Assembly: GCF_014192015.1 (NCBI RefSeq)
Contig: NZ_JACHXJ010000007.1
Location: forward strand, 124,001-188,000
Direction: 5' to 3'
Length of the DNA stretch: 64,000 nt
From: Paenibacillus rhizosphaerae
GTDB lineage: Bacteria; Bacillota; Bacilli; Paenibacillales; Paenibacillaceae
Shown here: positions 35,173 through 44,255 of the stretch, piece by piece
Layout of the letters: every line of letters starts with the position of its first letter
How positions within the stretch are numbered: the first letter of the stretch is position 1
Position numbers and translations under genes: made by a program
Notes under the pieces: generated by a model
Database searches by the model: none
The model's input: the letters and a program-made list of their open reading frames with translations, nothing else
What the model was told of the DNA's origin: nothing

Positions 35173-37158
35173 TTATTCCGGCGGGAGCGGCGGAGATCCC
35201 GGTGGAGGTCCTGGCGGTGCTGGGGTATCGGTCCCTTTGCGTTTGTACAAAATCCGGGAAACGGCAATCCCGGCGACGCCCAGACCGATGAACAGGATTG
35301 CCCGCACGGCCAGCGACACGTCCGGCAGGTCGAAGAAGATGACCTTGAGCAGCGTAATCAGCAGGACGATCAGGCCGGCCAGGCGGACCATCGACTTGCG
35401 CACCATCACGCCGTAAATAATGACGATGATCGCATAGAGCGCGTATTCGGCCGACAGGATCAAATGCTGCAGGTCGATTGACAGGTTCCGCGTCAGTACC
35501 TGGGTCGCCTCCGTCAGGAAGACGATGGACAGCAGCGCGGCGGACCACATCAGGATATCCGGCACTTTCCGCTGCCACTCTTCGGCCAAATGTCTGCGGA
35601 GAACCGCCGATAAACCTGCCAGGCTGGCCAGGAGCACGATCCAGGACAGCGTTTCGACCGACAGGATCTCGTGAATGATCAGCTGCAGAATGCTCAGACC
35701 CCCATACAAATACAGGACGGCGGACGTGATCTGCTGCATCCGGCTTCTCAGGAGGATGCCGAGGCCGAGCCCCAGAGACGCCTCGATCAGGACCGACAGC
35801 GGCAGCGCCTCCCGGCTGACGATTTCAACCAGCCAGATGAGCCATGCACAGGTCGCGATCGCCATGTATTCATGCGGAACGCGGCCGCTCATCACCCGCC
35901 AGAGGGCGATCAGGCTGTAAATGACGGCCCAGATGATCATCATCATCGATTCGGGACCGGGTCCGCCCGCCTGATTGTACAAAGCGTAAATCCACAGCAC
36001 GACCAGGCCGAAGCCGGTCATGAGCGACACCGTTTCGTCCACGCGATGGCGGTACGGACGGACCAGCGAGAGGACGAGCAGCAGGGCGTGCTGCAGGAAT
36101 ACCGCGCCGAGGAAGACATGCCGGCTGCCTTCGAAATCACCCGCCATATATAGAATCATCAGCGGCAGATGCAGCACGCCGATGGACACGAAGTAGGCGG
36201 CGCGGTAAGCAAAGCGGATCGACAGCGCCGTCATCGCCAGGGAAAAGACGAGCTCGAAACCAGTGGCGATCCAGGCGTTCGGCTCCGTGGATTTCACCAG
36301 GAACGGAATGAGATAACCGCCGACCGTCATGATGATCACGAGCGTCTGGGAGCGGCGCCTTACGGCGGTCCACACCCCCAGGGCGATGGACAGGATATAT
36401 AATAGGAAAGCTAACCAGGACGGGATCAATTCATATAGATGATGCGCCGCAAAAAAGGTCAGCATGAGCACGGCGACGGAGCCGCCGAGCAGCACCTGCG
36501 CCAATCCTTCCCGCCGCGCCCGGACCTGTCGCTCCCCGAAGAAGTACATGGCGCCGGCAGCGACCAGGCCGAGAAGGCAGCGTACCGGCTGCGTCAGATA
36601 CCCCGCCGACACGGCGGCGATAAAGCCCCACAGGACGCCGAGCAGCAGCACGACGATAAACACGCGCGGCAGCCACACCCGGGCGATGGCATGCTCCCAG
36701 TCCACGGGCGGCTTTGGCGGCTTGGGCGGCCGCTGGGCCTGCGGCCCGGCGGGATGAGGCTGGCCATAGTACGGCCCTTGGCCCGGCTGGCCTTGGTGCG
36801 GGCCAGCATGCGCCTGGTACCCTGCGGTTCCCGGCTGGCCCGGATACGGCCCCATGCCGGGAACTCCTGGATACCCCGGCACTCCCGGCCGCCCAGGCAT
36901 CGGCTGCTGGCCTGGATGCCCCTGGTAAGGTTGTGTTCCGGGCGGGTTCGGGTATGCAGCGCCCGGTACCTGCGGCCCCGCATAGGGAGCCTGAGGCGAA
37001 ACCTGAGGCTGCACCGGCCGCTGGGCCTGGGCTGACGGATTCACCGGCTGCTGCCGAGGATCGCCCATACCCGGCCTCTCCCGTCTAAGTTCGTTCAGCT
37101 CCAGCTCCATCGCTTTCATTTTCGCCTCGAGCTGTTCAATCCTTCTTTCCAAATCCAA
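35173..37158 (-). CDS. DUF2339 polytopic membrane protein
   Basis: A 661-residue protein. It opens with a coiled-coil (MDLERRIEQLEAKMKAMELE, about 1-30), followed by a Pro/Gly/Gln/Tyr-rich disordered stretch to about residue 150 with repeated PGxPGYPGV-like segments, and then about 20 hydrophobic helices to the C-terminus, which ends in another proline-rich tail. The helical region begins WEHAIARVWLPRVFIVVLLL, typical of DUF2339 proteins, whose function is unknown. The start is a TTG preceded by AGGGGTG. It is transcribed alone. The disordered part could be a cytoplasmic interaction arm. Confidence 0.85.
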   Translation of the reverse strand: MDLERRIEQLEAKMKAMELELNELRRERPGMGDPRQQPVNPSAQAQRPVQPQVSPQAPYAGPQVPGAAYPNPPGTQPYQGHPGQQPMPGRPGVPGYPGVPGMGPYPGQPGTAGYQAHAGPHQGQPGQGPYYGQPHPAGPQAQRPPKPPKPPVDWEHAIARVWLPRVFIVVLLLGVLWGFIAAVSAGYLTQPVRCLLGLVAAGAMYFFGERQVRARREGLAQVLLGGSVAVLMLTFFAAHHLYELIPSWLAFLLYILSIALGVWTAVRRRSQTLVIIMTVGGYLIPFLVKSTEPNAWIATGFELVFSLAMTALSIRFAYRAAYFVSIGVLHLPLMILYMAGDFEGSRHVFLGAVFLQHALLLVLSLVRPYRHRVDETVSLMTGFGLVVLWIYALYNQAGGPGPESMMMIIWAVIYSLIALWRVMSGRVPHEYMAIATCAWLIWLVEIVSREALPLSVLIEASLGLGLGILLRSRMQQITSAVLYLYGGLSILQLIIHEILSVETLSWIVLLASLAGLSAVLRRHLAEEWQRKVPDILMWSAALLSIVFLTEATQVLTRNLSIDLQHLILSAEYALYAIIVIIYGVMVRKSMVRLAGLIVLLITLLKVIFFDLPDVSLAVRAILFIGLGVAGIAVSRILYKRKGTDTPAPPGPPPGSPPLPPE

Positions 37159-37286
37159 TAGCTGTTCACCCCTAAAAATTCCATAATTATGTATTTAACC
37201 GAGATGGTACTAATATAACACATCTCGATTGGAACGAGAGCCATAATATGGGTGGGCATGGGGGAACAGAACGGCATTCTACAAGC

Positions 37287-38099
37287 TTAAGGCTTGGTGG
37301 CTTGGATGACAGCCGAAACAATATAATCCTCAATATTCGATCCTTGAACCCAATCCTTAATAAATGCTTTGGACTCATCCTTAGGTTCAACGCTAATGTT
37401 TGTAAACCCGCTTTGTCTAAGCATCGCTTCAATTTCGCTGATGGAAGAAGCCCCTGAAATGCAGCCTGAATACAATTCATCCAGGTCGTTTTTAATCTCG
37501 GGAGGTAAATCTGCTGTTGTAACAATATCCGAAATGGCCAGACGGCCCCCGCTTTTTAGTACACGGAAAGAATCATAAAACACCTGCTGCTTATCCGGAG
37601 ATAGATTGACCACGCAGTTCGAAATAATGGCATCTACCGTTTGATCAGCGACGGGAAGATGTTCAATTTCCCCCAGACGGAAATCGGTGTTCTTGAAATT
37701 GCCTTTCACGGCATTGCTGCGTGCGCGGCTGACCATTTCGGGAGTCATGTCGACGCCGATGACTTTCCCGGTATCTCCCACCTGCCGCGATGCCAGAAAA
37801 CAATCAAATCCTCCACCGCTTCCCAAATCCAGCACCACTTCACCAGCTTTCAAAGAAGCAATGGCTTGCGGGTTACCGCATCCCAGACCAAGATTTGCGC
37901 CTTCAGGTGCCGCGTTTAATTCGTCCTCAGAGTAACCTAATTGGCTTGAAATCGAATTAAAATCGGAAGGCGTGCTGCAGCAGCTGGCTTGGCTGTTGTC
38001 CGGCTGGCAGCAAGATTCAACATTCATCTCGGCAACGGCAATCTGCTTATATCGGCTACGCACGTTTTGGCGGATTTCATCATTCGTTAACTTTAACAT
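37287..38099 (-). CDS. arsM: Arsenite S-adenosylmethionine methyltransferase ArsM
   Basis: A 270-residue methyltransferase. The SAM motif is VLDLGSGGGFDCFLA, and the three conserved arsenic-binding cysteines are in LGLGCGNP, ISNCVVNLS and YSGCISGA. The N-terminus carries two further Cys pairs (VESCCQP and ASCCSTP). It methylates As(III) to volatile or less harmful methylarsenicals. The ATG at 38099 has AAGGAG upstream; the GTG three codons earlier overlaps that site. It is the last gene of a unit with a MarR-type regulator and a small Cys-tailed protein, divergent from arsRBC. Confidence 0.93.
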   Translation of the reverse strand: MLKLTNDEIRQNVRSRYKQIAVAEMNVESCCQPDNSQASCCSTPSDFNSISSQLGYSEDELNAAPEGANLGLGCGNPQAIASLKAGEVVLDLGSGGGFDCFLASRQVGDTGKVIGVDMTPEMVSRARSNAVKGNFKNTDFRLGEIEHLPVADQTVDAIISNCVVNLSPDKQQVFYDSFRVLKSGGRLAISDIVTTADLPPEIKNDLDELYSGCISGASSISEIEAMLRQSGFTNISVEPKDESKAFIKDWVQGSNIEDYIVSAVIQATKP

Positions 38100-38150
38100 G
38101 GATAACACTCCTTAGAATGGGTTTGGATTCGATCAATGGTCAGCAGCATT

Positions 38151-38339
38151 TTAGCAGCAAGCCTGAATGGGTTGAGAGCAGCAAGGGACTGTCTTCGCTT
38201 TACGGACAGAGTCCAGGAACCTATACCTGCCCATCTTTGGTTTTTCCGTGGACCATTTCCATGCTTGCCGGGCCGTTTTTTGCACTTGTTGTTCGTTCAT
38301 TTTCATTAGGTACTCGGCGGTGTAAAAGTGATCGTACAT
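38151..38339 (-). CDS. Small cysteine-tailed protein of the arsM unit, unknown function
   Basis: A 62-residue protein starting MYDHFYTAEYLMKMNEQQVQ, with a basic, aromatic middle (ARQAWKWSTEKPK) and a C-terminus reading PCCSQPIQACC: four cysteines in two adjacent pairs within the last ten residues. The start has an ideal ribosome site (AAAGGAGG, 7 nt from the ATG). It lies 51 bp before arsM and 132 bp after the marR stop, all on one strand. Vicinal Cys pairs bind trivalent arsenic tightly, so a chaperone or buffering role is plausible; this is inference from composition and place. I know no named family. Confidence 0.7.
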   Translation of the reverse strand: MYDHFYTAEYLMKMNEQQVQKTARQAWKWSTEKPKMGRYRFLDSVRKAKTVPCCSQPIQACC

Positions 38340-38471
38340 TGGAGGACCTCCTTTTAATGGTTGTGTATGTTGAATGACCCGCCGCGGGAAGCAGCAAAGC
38401 CATTTGACATCAGATCAAGGCGTGTACACAAGGATTTATTGCAAAATACAAGTATTTAAGGGTAAAAAAAA

Positions 38472-38921
38472 TTACCCTAACATTGGTTTGCAGCAATAAT
38501 CGGATTTGGCCATCGCTTCATTCATCAATTTTATGGACCGGAGAACGGTCTCTTTTTCAAACTCGGTCATATAAGAAAATACGTCATCCAAATACGCGTT
38601 CATTTGATGGTCGATGGTGGTAGCGACGTATTTCCCTTCAACCGTTAGAGCGAGCGTGGAAACCCGGCGATCTGTGGGATCAGGTGTCTTTTTAATCAGG
38701 TTCATTTTGATCAATGATTGTATTTGGCGGCTGAATGTTGTGATATCGGTGCCTAATGTTTCTGCAATCTGTTGGATCGAAGGATGATGTTGGCGGTCGA
38801 CCTCGAACAAAATGTGACTTTGAACTGGTGTAATATCATGCCCGCCCACAGTGCAGCAATTTTTATTGAGTAAGCCAAAACGGCGGGTCATGATCTGGAA
38901 TAGTTCGCGAGTGCTTTCCAT
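38472..38921 (-). CDS. MarR-family regulator with cysteine pairs, arsM unit
   Basis: A 149-residue MarR protein. The winged helix (about 35-105) includes DITPVQSHILFEVDRQHHP, SIQQIAETLGTDITTFSRQI and the wing PDPTDRRVSTLALT. Cysteine pairs occur at the N-terminal helix (NKNCCTV) and near the C-terminus (SDYCCKPM), positions that come together in MarR dimers. Its promoter contains a perfect palindrome, so it is likely autoregulated. Context suggests a thiol-based sensor of arsenicals or oxidants controlling the small Cys protein and arsM. Most arsenic regulators are ArsR/SmtB proteins, so this would be unusual. Confidence 0.85.
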   Translation of the reverse strand: MESTRELFQIMTRRFGLLNKNCCTVGGHDITPVQSHILFEVDRQHHPSIQQIAETLGTDITTFSRQIQSLIKMNLIKKTPDPTDRRVSTLALTVEGKYVATTIDHQMNAYLDDVFSYMTEFEKETVLRSIKLMNEAMAKSDYCCKPMLG

Positions 38922-38943
38922 TACGTTTTCACCTCATGATTCA

Positions 38944-38972
38944 TTTATACTGCAATTAATTGCAAATTGCAA
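38944..38972 (-). promoter_or_regulatory. marR promoter with embedded palindromic operator
   Basis: On the minus strand, TTGCAA, 17 nt and TATAAA form a near-ideal sigma-A promoter. Within the spacer lies the perfect palindrome TGCAATTAATTGCA (38951-38964). A repressor bound there would block RNA polymerase, as expected for an autoregulated MarR protein. Confidence 0.7.
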
Positions 38973-39007
38973 ATGTTTTTTTGGAGAATAAGCGAATTTT
39001 TATGGAT

Positions 39008-39054
39008 TTGATTTTTATTTCTCATCATCATATCATATAAACATTCGCTTATAT
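39008..39054 (+). promoter_or_regulatory. arsR promoter and ArsR-type operator
   Basis: TTGATT (39008-39013), 17 nt, TATCAT (39031-39036) is a good promoter. Overlapping and following its -10 is ATATAA-ACATTCGC-TTATAT (39035-39054), an inverted repeat with perfect 6-bp arms and the look of ArsR/SmtB operators. Confidence 0.7.
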
Positions 39055-39077
39055 ATCACCAGAAGAGGAGGGCCCTT

Positions 39078-39404
39078 ATGGAACAAATTCGCGAAATGGC
39101 AGACAAGCTGAAGCTGCTCAGCGATTACACCCGCCTTACCATACTATCCTTACTGAAGGACCGGGAATTTTGTGTTTGTGAGCTTGTTGAGATCCTGGAG
39201 ATTTCCCAGCCTGCTGTAAGCCAGCATTTAAGAAAGCTGAAATCTCAGGGCATGGTGAAGGAAAGTAAGCGCGGACAATGGGTGTACTACTCCTTACATG
39301 TCGATGATAAATCATATATCAAGGCTGTATTGGACTACACGCCCGATTCCAAAACCATATTATCCGTACTAAACAAACAACATGTAACTTCGGTGTGCAA
39401 GTAA
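39078..39404 (+). CDS. arsR: Arsenic-responsive repressor ArsR
   Basis: A 108-residue ArsR/SmtB winged-helix repressor. The metal-binding motif FCVCELVEIL in helix 3 supplies the two cysteines that bind As(III) in classic ArsR proteins, and the recognition helix is SQPAVSQHLRKLKSQGMV. A further Cys lies at the C-terminus (SVCK). It represses arsBC and itself until As(III) binds. The ATG follows AGAGGAGG. It leads an arsR-arsB-arsC unit. Confidence 0.93.
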   Translation: MEQIREMADKLKLLSDYTRLTILSLLKDREFCVCELVEILEISQPAVSQHLRKLKSQGMVKESKRGQWVYYSLHVDDKSYIKAVLDYTPDSKTILSVLNKQHVTSVCK

Positions 39405-39447
39405 GTTTTTTTGTTGATCATATAAGTACATAGTTATATAATGATTT

Positions 39448-39458
39448 GCGAATGTTTA
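39448..39458. promoter_or_regulatory. Second ArsR-type site before arsB
   Basis: GCGAATGTTTA is the exact reverse complement of TAAACATTCGC (39038-39048) in the arsR operator, and both lie in AT-rich surroundings. It stands 36 bp before the arsB start, so ArsR may bind here as well. Confidence 0.5.
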
Positions 39459-39494
39459 CAAACATGAAGAGCGACAGTTCGCACGGAGGTTGAA

Positions 39495-40790
39495 ATGGTA
39501 ACCGTTGTATTGGCTTGCGTCATATTTTTGATCACATTAATTCTCGTCATCTGGCAGCCCAAAAACCTGTCTATCGGGTGGTCAGCCTGCGGAGGCGCTG
39601 TTCTTGCCCTGCTTGTTGGAGTGGTTCGATTCCAAGACGTTTGGGATGTCACGCAAATCGTCTGGAATGCTACGCTCGCTTTTGTAGCCATCATCCTTAT
39701 TTCGCTGATTTTGGACAGCATCGGATTTTTTGAGTGGGCTGCGCTCCATATGGCAAGGGCCGCTCGCGGCAGCGGCATGCGGATGTTTATTTATGTCTCA
39801 TTCCTCGGTGCCGTTGTGGCTGCATTTTTTGCAAATGACGGTGCCGCGTTGATCCTGACGCCTATCGTCCTCGCGATGGTGCGGGCGCTTAGATTCGATG
39901 AAAAGAAGGTATTCCCGTTCATCATCGCCAGCGGGTTTATTGCGGATACGACTTCACTGCCGCTGGTTGTCAGCAACCTCGTAAATATCGTGTCTGCCGA
40001 CTTCTTCGGTATTTCTTTCATGGAATACGCCGGCCATATGATCATCCCGGACTTATTTGCTCTAGGAGCCAGCATCATCGTTCTCTACCTGTTTTTCCGA
40101 AAGAGCATCCCCCCGAAGTTTGATACGGCCGATCTGAGGAACCCGGAGGATGCGATCAAGGATCCTAAAATGTTCAGATTATCCTGGGTTGTGCTTGTCA
40201 TTCTGCTGGCAGGATACTTTGCGAGCGAATTTCTAAATTTACCGGTGTCTATCGTCGCTGGTGTAATCGCGATCTTCTTTCTGCTTATGGCAAGAAAAAG
40301 TCCAATAGTTCCAGTCAAAGATGTGGTTAAGGGAGCCCCGTGGGCCATCGTCTTTTTCTCCATTGGCATGTATGTGGTGGTGTATGGCTTGCGGAATGCC
40401 GGGCTGACGGACTTGTTAGCACAAGTCATTCAGTCGGCAGCAGATCAGGGATTGTTTGCGGCGACAATATCGATGGGCTTTTTATCTGCTGTGCTGTCAT
40501 CTGTCATGAACAATTTGCCCACCGTCATGATTGATGCGCTGGCCATACAATCAACCCACACCACCGATGCCATCAAAGAGGCTCTGGCGTATGCCAATGT
40601 TATCGGTTCCGACTTAGGACCGAAGATGACTCCCATTGGATCTCTGGCGACGCTCCTTTGGCTTCATGTGCTGTCCGCCAAAGGGGTCAAAATCTCCTGG
40701 GGGACGTATTTTAGAACCGGCATCATCCTGACGATTCCTACCCTTTTGATTACGCTGCTGGGCCTGTATTTGTTGTTGGCGATTTTATAA
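39495..40790 (+). CDS. arsB: Arsenite efflux pump ArsB
   Basis: A 431-residue permease with about 12 helices of the ArsB/NhaD ion-transporter superfamily. Characteristic segments are [38 protein letters not shown] and [13 protein letters not shown], together with [19 protein letters not shown]. It exports As(III) and Sb(III). It is a true ArsB rather than the Acr3 type found in Bacillus subtilis. The ATG follows GGAGG. It is co-transcribed with arsR and arsC. No arsA gene is present, so the pump runs on ion gradient alone. Confidence 0.94.
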   Translation: MVTVVLACVIFLITLILVIWQPKNLSIGWSACGGAVLALLVGVVRFQDVWDVTQIVWNATLAFVAIILISLILDSIGFFEWAALHMARAARGSGMRMFIYVSFLGAVVAAFFANDGAALILTPIVLAMVRALRFDEKKVFPFIIASGFIADTTSLPLVVSNLVNIVSADFFGISFMEYAGHMIIPDLFALGASIIVLYLFFRKSIPPKFDTADLRNPEDAIKDPKMFRLSWVVLVILLAGYFASEFLNLPVSIVAGVIAIFFLLMARKSPIVPVKDVVKGAPWAIVFFSIGMYVVVYGLRNAGLTDLLAQVIQSAADQGLFAATISMGFLSAVLSSVMNNLPTVMIDALAIQSTHTTDAIKEALAYANVIGSDLGPKMTPIGSLATLLWLHVLSAKGVKISWGTYFRTGIILTIPTLLITLLGLYLLLAIL

Positions 40791-40818
40791 TTTTCATATG
40801 GAGAGGAGACATGCTCAC

Positions 40819-41238
40819 ATGAACAAGAAAACAATTTACTTTTTGTGCACAGGCAATTCCTGCCGGAGTCAAATGGCTGAAGGGTGGGCGAAAAAACATC
40901 TTGGTGACGACTGGAATGTGCTGAGTGCGGGCATTGAAGCTCACGGACTTAACCCGAATGCTGTAAAAGCTATGCATGAGGTGGGTATTGATATTTCAAA
41001 TCAAACTTCCGACATCATCGATCCGGAAATCCTGAATAACGCCGATGTAGTGATTACCCTCTGCGGTGATGCGGCCGATAAATGCCCTGTAACCCCTCCA
41101 CAAGTCAGACGTGAGCATTGGGGATTTGACGATCCGGCGAAAGCCCAAGGCACAGATGATGAGAAATGGGCCGTATTTCAGCGTGTACGCGATCAGATTG
41201 GCGAAAGAATCGGGCGGTTTGCCAAAACGGGGGAATAG
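40819..41238 (+). CDS. arsC: Thioredoxin-dependent arsenate reductase ArsC
   Basis: A 139-residue low-molecular-weight phosphatase-fold reductase. The catalytic P-loop is [13 protein letters not shown] with the nucleophile Cys near residue 10, and the redox pair is in [13 protein letters not shown] (near Cys82 and Cys89), giving the three-cysteine relay of the Bacillus/Staphylococcus enzyme. It reduces As(V) to As(III) for ArsB. I start at the ATG at 40819, 10 nt after GAGGAG; the ATG at 40798 precedes that ribosome site. Confidence 0.94.
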   Translation: MNKKTIYFLCTGNSCRSQMAEGWAKKHLGDDWNVLSAGIEAHGLNPNAVKAMHEVGIDISNQTSDIIDPEILNNADVVITLCGDAADKCPVTPPQVRREHWGFDDPAKAQGTDDEKWAVFQRVRDQIGERIGRFAKTGE

Positions 41239-41260
41239 AAGCAGGGGATAGCTGGAAATG

Positions 41261-41319
41261 AAATAGCGACAGCCCGGGATGTTGTTTTTTTGTCCCGGGA
41301 CCGTCGCTATTTATTTTTG
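41261..41319 (+). terminator. Terminator of arsRBC
   Basis: A long stem with outer arms AAATAGCGAC and GTCGCTATTT and inner arms CCCGGGA/TCCCGGG is followed by a T-rich run. Confidence 0.88.
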
Positions 41320-41384
41320 ATTGTAATGCCTGATTAGAGATGCATTCAGCCGTATTTATAACTTTATAACTACGGACCGCCGTC

Positions 41385-42884
41385 TCAGCTGTGTCCCGAC
41401 TCGGCCGCCGTCTCTTTGCTGGTGAGCACGCCCTTTTTCAAAAACCAGGTGATGACAAAGGATACCAGGATAAACACGAATGCGATGCCGAACAAGTTTT
41501 GGAACGCGTCCACAAAGACGGTCTGCACCTTCAGCAGCAGGTCCGGCGCAAGATTTGTCGGAATGCCTCCCGTAGCCAGGTGCTCTGCGCTTCCTGCAGG
41601 AAGCTGTCCGGCAATGGAGGAGACGCCGTCTTTGATATGCTTGGCAAGCAGGCTGCCGAAGACGCTGAGGCCAATCGTCGTGCCGAGCGATTGGATCAGC
41701 TGCACGGTGCCGAGCGCAATGCCGCTGTTTTCCTTGGAGACCGATTCCTGCACGATCAGATTGTCGCCGCCGAACAGGGCGCCGAGGCCGAGGCCCAGAA
41801 TAAAGAAGGAAGCGACGATATAAACCACGGACGTGTGAATGCCAAGCTGCGTCAGCAGATAGATGCCGATGACCGGCAGGATAAAGCAAATGATAAACAG
41901 ATTGCGGTATGGAACCCGGGTGATCAAAAATCCGTTGACGATGCTCGACGGAATGGCGCCGGCCATGAACGCCAGCATGAGATACCCGGACTGCGTTGGC
42001 GTCATCCCCATCACATTTTGGGCAAAGTACGGGAAGGTCGCAATGCCGCCCATCAGGCCGAGCATGAGAATAAAGACCAGCAGCGACAGCACGACTACGT
42101 TGCGGTTACGGAACAAATGCAGCGGGATGATCGGTTCCTTGACCTTGGTCTCGATCCAGATAAACAGGCCGAGCAGTACAGCCCCGAGTACCAGCAGCCC
42201 GATAATCGTCGGCGACGACCAGGCGAGGCCTTGGTTATCAACCAATACGGGCGACATGAGCAGGGACAGCATGCTTAAAGTAAGCACGGCGGAACCGAGC
42301 CAGTCGATCGGCTTTCTCTCATTCCCGCGCGATTCCCGCATGCCGATCCCGAGCACCAAGGCGGCGATCAGGCCGACCGGAATGTTGATCAGGAACACCC
42401 AGTGCCAGTTGACATGGCCGACCAGGTAGCCGCCGACCGTCGGACCCAGCAGCTGGGGAATGATCATCATGGGGCCGAACAAGCTCTGGATTTTGGCCCG
42501 TTTCTCCAGCGGATACGAATCCCCGATGATGACCAGGGCGATCGGCATGAGCCCTCCGGCTCCAATGCCCTGAATGCCCCGGCCGATAAGCAGCACCGCC
42601 ATCGATGGAGCGAGGCCGCACACGATCGAGCCTGCAATAAAGAGCGCCATGCAGCTTAAATAAATGACCTTCCGGCCATAAATGTCGGCCAGCTTGCCGA
42701 GGATCGGCATGAATATGGTCGCAGCCAGCATGTAAATGCCGGCGACCCAGCCATACAGCGCCAGCCCGTGCAAATCGCGGATGATGGTGGGCATCGCCGT
42801 GGACACGACGGTTTCGTCCAGCTCCGCAAAAATTAAACCAATCATCAGTCCGATCAAAATCAGCGTGTTTCGATTTGATTTCAC
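41385..42884 (-). CDS. MFS multidrug exporter, DHA2 (14-helix) family
   Basis: A 499-residue transporter with about 14 helices. Helix 1 carries the DHA2 motif LDETVVSTAMPTI, loop 2-3 the MFS motif GKLADIYGRKVIY, and helix 5 the antiporter motif LLGPTVGGYLV. It probably exports drugs or toxic metabolites by proton antiport; the substrate is not predictable. I prefer the GTG at 42884, 6 nt after GAGGGAG; an ATG at 42899 would overlap that ribosome site and has a poor one of its own. It converges on arsC. Confidence 0.87.
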   Translation of the reverse strand: MKSNRNTLILIGLMIGLIFAELDETVVSTAMPTIIRDLHGLALYGWVAGIYMLAATIFMPILGKLADIYGRKVIYLSCMALFIAGSIVCGLAPSMAVLLIGRGIQGIGAGGLMPIALVIIGDSYPLEKRAKIQSLFGPMMIIPQLLGPTVGGYLVGHVNWHWVFLINIPVGLIAALVLGIGMRESRGNERKPIDWLGSAVLTLSMLSLLMSPVLVDNQGLAWSSPTIIGLLVLGAVLLGLFIWIETKVKEPIIPLHLFRNRNVVVLSLLVFILMLGLMGGIATFPYFAQNVMGMTPTQSGYLMLAFMAGAIPSSIVNGFLITRVPYRNLFIICFILPVIGIYLLTQLGIHTSVVYIVASFFILGLGLGALFGGDNLIVQESVSKENSGIALGTVQLIQSLGTTIGLSVFGSLLAKHIKDGVSSIAGQLPAGSAEHLATGGIPTNLAPDLLLKVQTVFVDAFQNLFGIAFVFILVSFVITWFLKKGVLTSKETAAESGHS

Positions 42885-43024
42885 TCCAAACTCCCTCATT
42901 TCTCTATTGCTTTTTGGAATGTAACCAAATTACACGATGTTTATGAACTGAATATGAACGACGCCGGAAAATAGGTGAAAATAAACACCGAAAGGCGAGA
43001 CCGGATTCCCGCCGGTACTTCACG

Positions 43025-44044
43025 TTACCCCAACGCCTTGACATGCTCCGCATCCAGCATCGAATCGGCAAACCAATTCGGATAGAGCGGGCGCGGCTGC
43101 GTGGCTTGATCCAGAAGAAGTATCTCCTCAGCGCTCGGCTCCAGGTCGATGGCTTTCAAATTGTCCTCCAGCTGGCTCATTTTGCTGGCGCCAACCAGGA
43201 CGCTGCTGACGCCGGCTTTGGACAGCAGCCAGGCAAGCGATACCTGCGCAGCCGTAGCGCCGTGCGCACCGGCGATACTTTGAACGTGGTCCAGCACGGT
43301 AAATCCCCATTCCTTGTCGAACGGAATGATGTCAAAGCCGCTCAGCCGTCCGTCCGGATCCTGCAAATTGCTGCGGGTATACTTGCCGCTCAGAAATCCG
43401 CTGGCCAGCGGGCTCCATACCGTCAGCCCGACCCCCGCATCCTTCATAAACGGCAGGACTTCGTATTCGACGTCCCTGCCGACCAGGGAATAATACATCT
43501 GACCGTTAATAAAGGTGGCCCAGCCCCGTTCGCGCTGGATTTGCACCGCTTTGGCCGCCTGCCAGGCCGACCAGTTGGAGAAGCCGATATAGCGGACTTT
43601 TCCCTGCCGGACCAGGTCGTTCAGCGCTTCGAGGGTCTCTTCCAGCGGCGTGAAGGGATCTGTCTTGTGAACGATGTACAAATCGATGTAATCGGTGTTG
43701 AGGCGTTTCAGGCTTGCCTCTGCGGCGGCAAACAAATGCTTGCGGGACAAGCCCGATTGAACAAGCGCGGGTCCCGCCCGGAAGCCGCCTTTGGTGGCAA
43801 TGACCACTTCCTGTCGGCGGGAGCCGAGCAGCTGTCCCAGCATTTCTTCGCTTTGCCCGTCGGCATAACCATCCGCGGTATCGAAGAAATTGATGCCTGC
43901 CGCCAGCGCCTCATTCACCAGCTGCCGGGCAGCCGATGGGCCTACCTTATAGACGCTTGGGAGGTTTCCCGTGCCAAAAGTCATTGCTCCGAATGCCAGT
44001 CTGGACACGATCAGTCCCGAGTTTCCGAGTCTTGAATATTTCAT
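43025..44044 (-). CDS. Aldo/keto reductase
   Basis: A 339-residue NADPH-dependent AKR of the YccK/Tas-like group. The catalytic tetrad is readable: Asp and Tyr in FFDTADGYADGQSEEMLG, Lys in VVIATKGGF and His in IDLYIVHKTDPFTPLEE. The cofactor segment includes LVGASKMSQLEDNLKAID. It reduces aldehydes or ketones of unknown identity. The gene is divergent from an AraC-family regulator 210 bp away, which probably controls it. Confidence 0.92.
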   Translation of the reverse strand: MKYSRLGNSGLIVSRLAFGAMTFGTGNLPSVYKVGPSAARQLVNEALAAGINFFDTADGYADGQSEEMLGQLLGSRRQEVVIATKGGFRAGPALVQSGLSRKHLFAAAEASLKRLNTDYIDLYIVHKTDPFTPLEETLEALNDLVRQGKVRYIGFSNWSAWQAAKAVQIQRERGWATFINGQMYYSLVGRDVEYEVLPFMKDAGVGLTVWSPLASGFLSGKYTRSNLQDPDGRLSGFDIIPFDKEWGFTVLDHVQSIAGAHGATAAQVSLAWLLSKAGVSSVLVGASKMSQLEDNLKAIDLEPSAEEILLLDQATQPRPLYPNWFADSMLDAEHVKALG

Positions 44045-44255
44045 GCTTCAACGCCTCCATTCATGTTATAGGGTTAGTGCCCTTCTTGAACCAAGTATAC
44101 GGGGAATCCGGGGACGGTTTCTTGAACCGGTTGATCGTCTTTTTGAACAAAATGCTCATTTGGGCCGAAGTACCCTTTGTCAGGGAAGTGAGCAGCGTTT
44201 AGAATGGAAAAAAAAGGCGTTTCATTTGTATCAAAGCCGCAGGGAGGAGAGCGTA

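Noticed and set aside
43043-44035. A 330-codon open frame opposite the aldo/keto reductase
   Set aside because: Shadow of a well-supported enzyme gene; no ribosome site and no motif.
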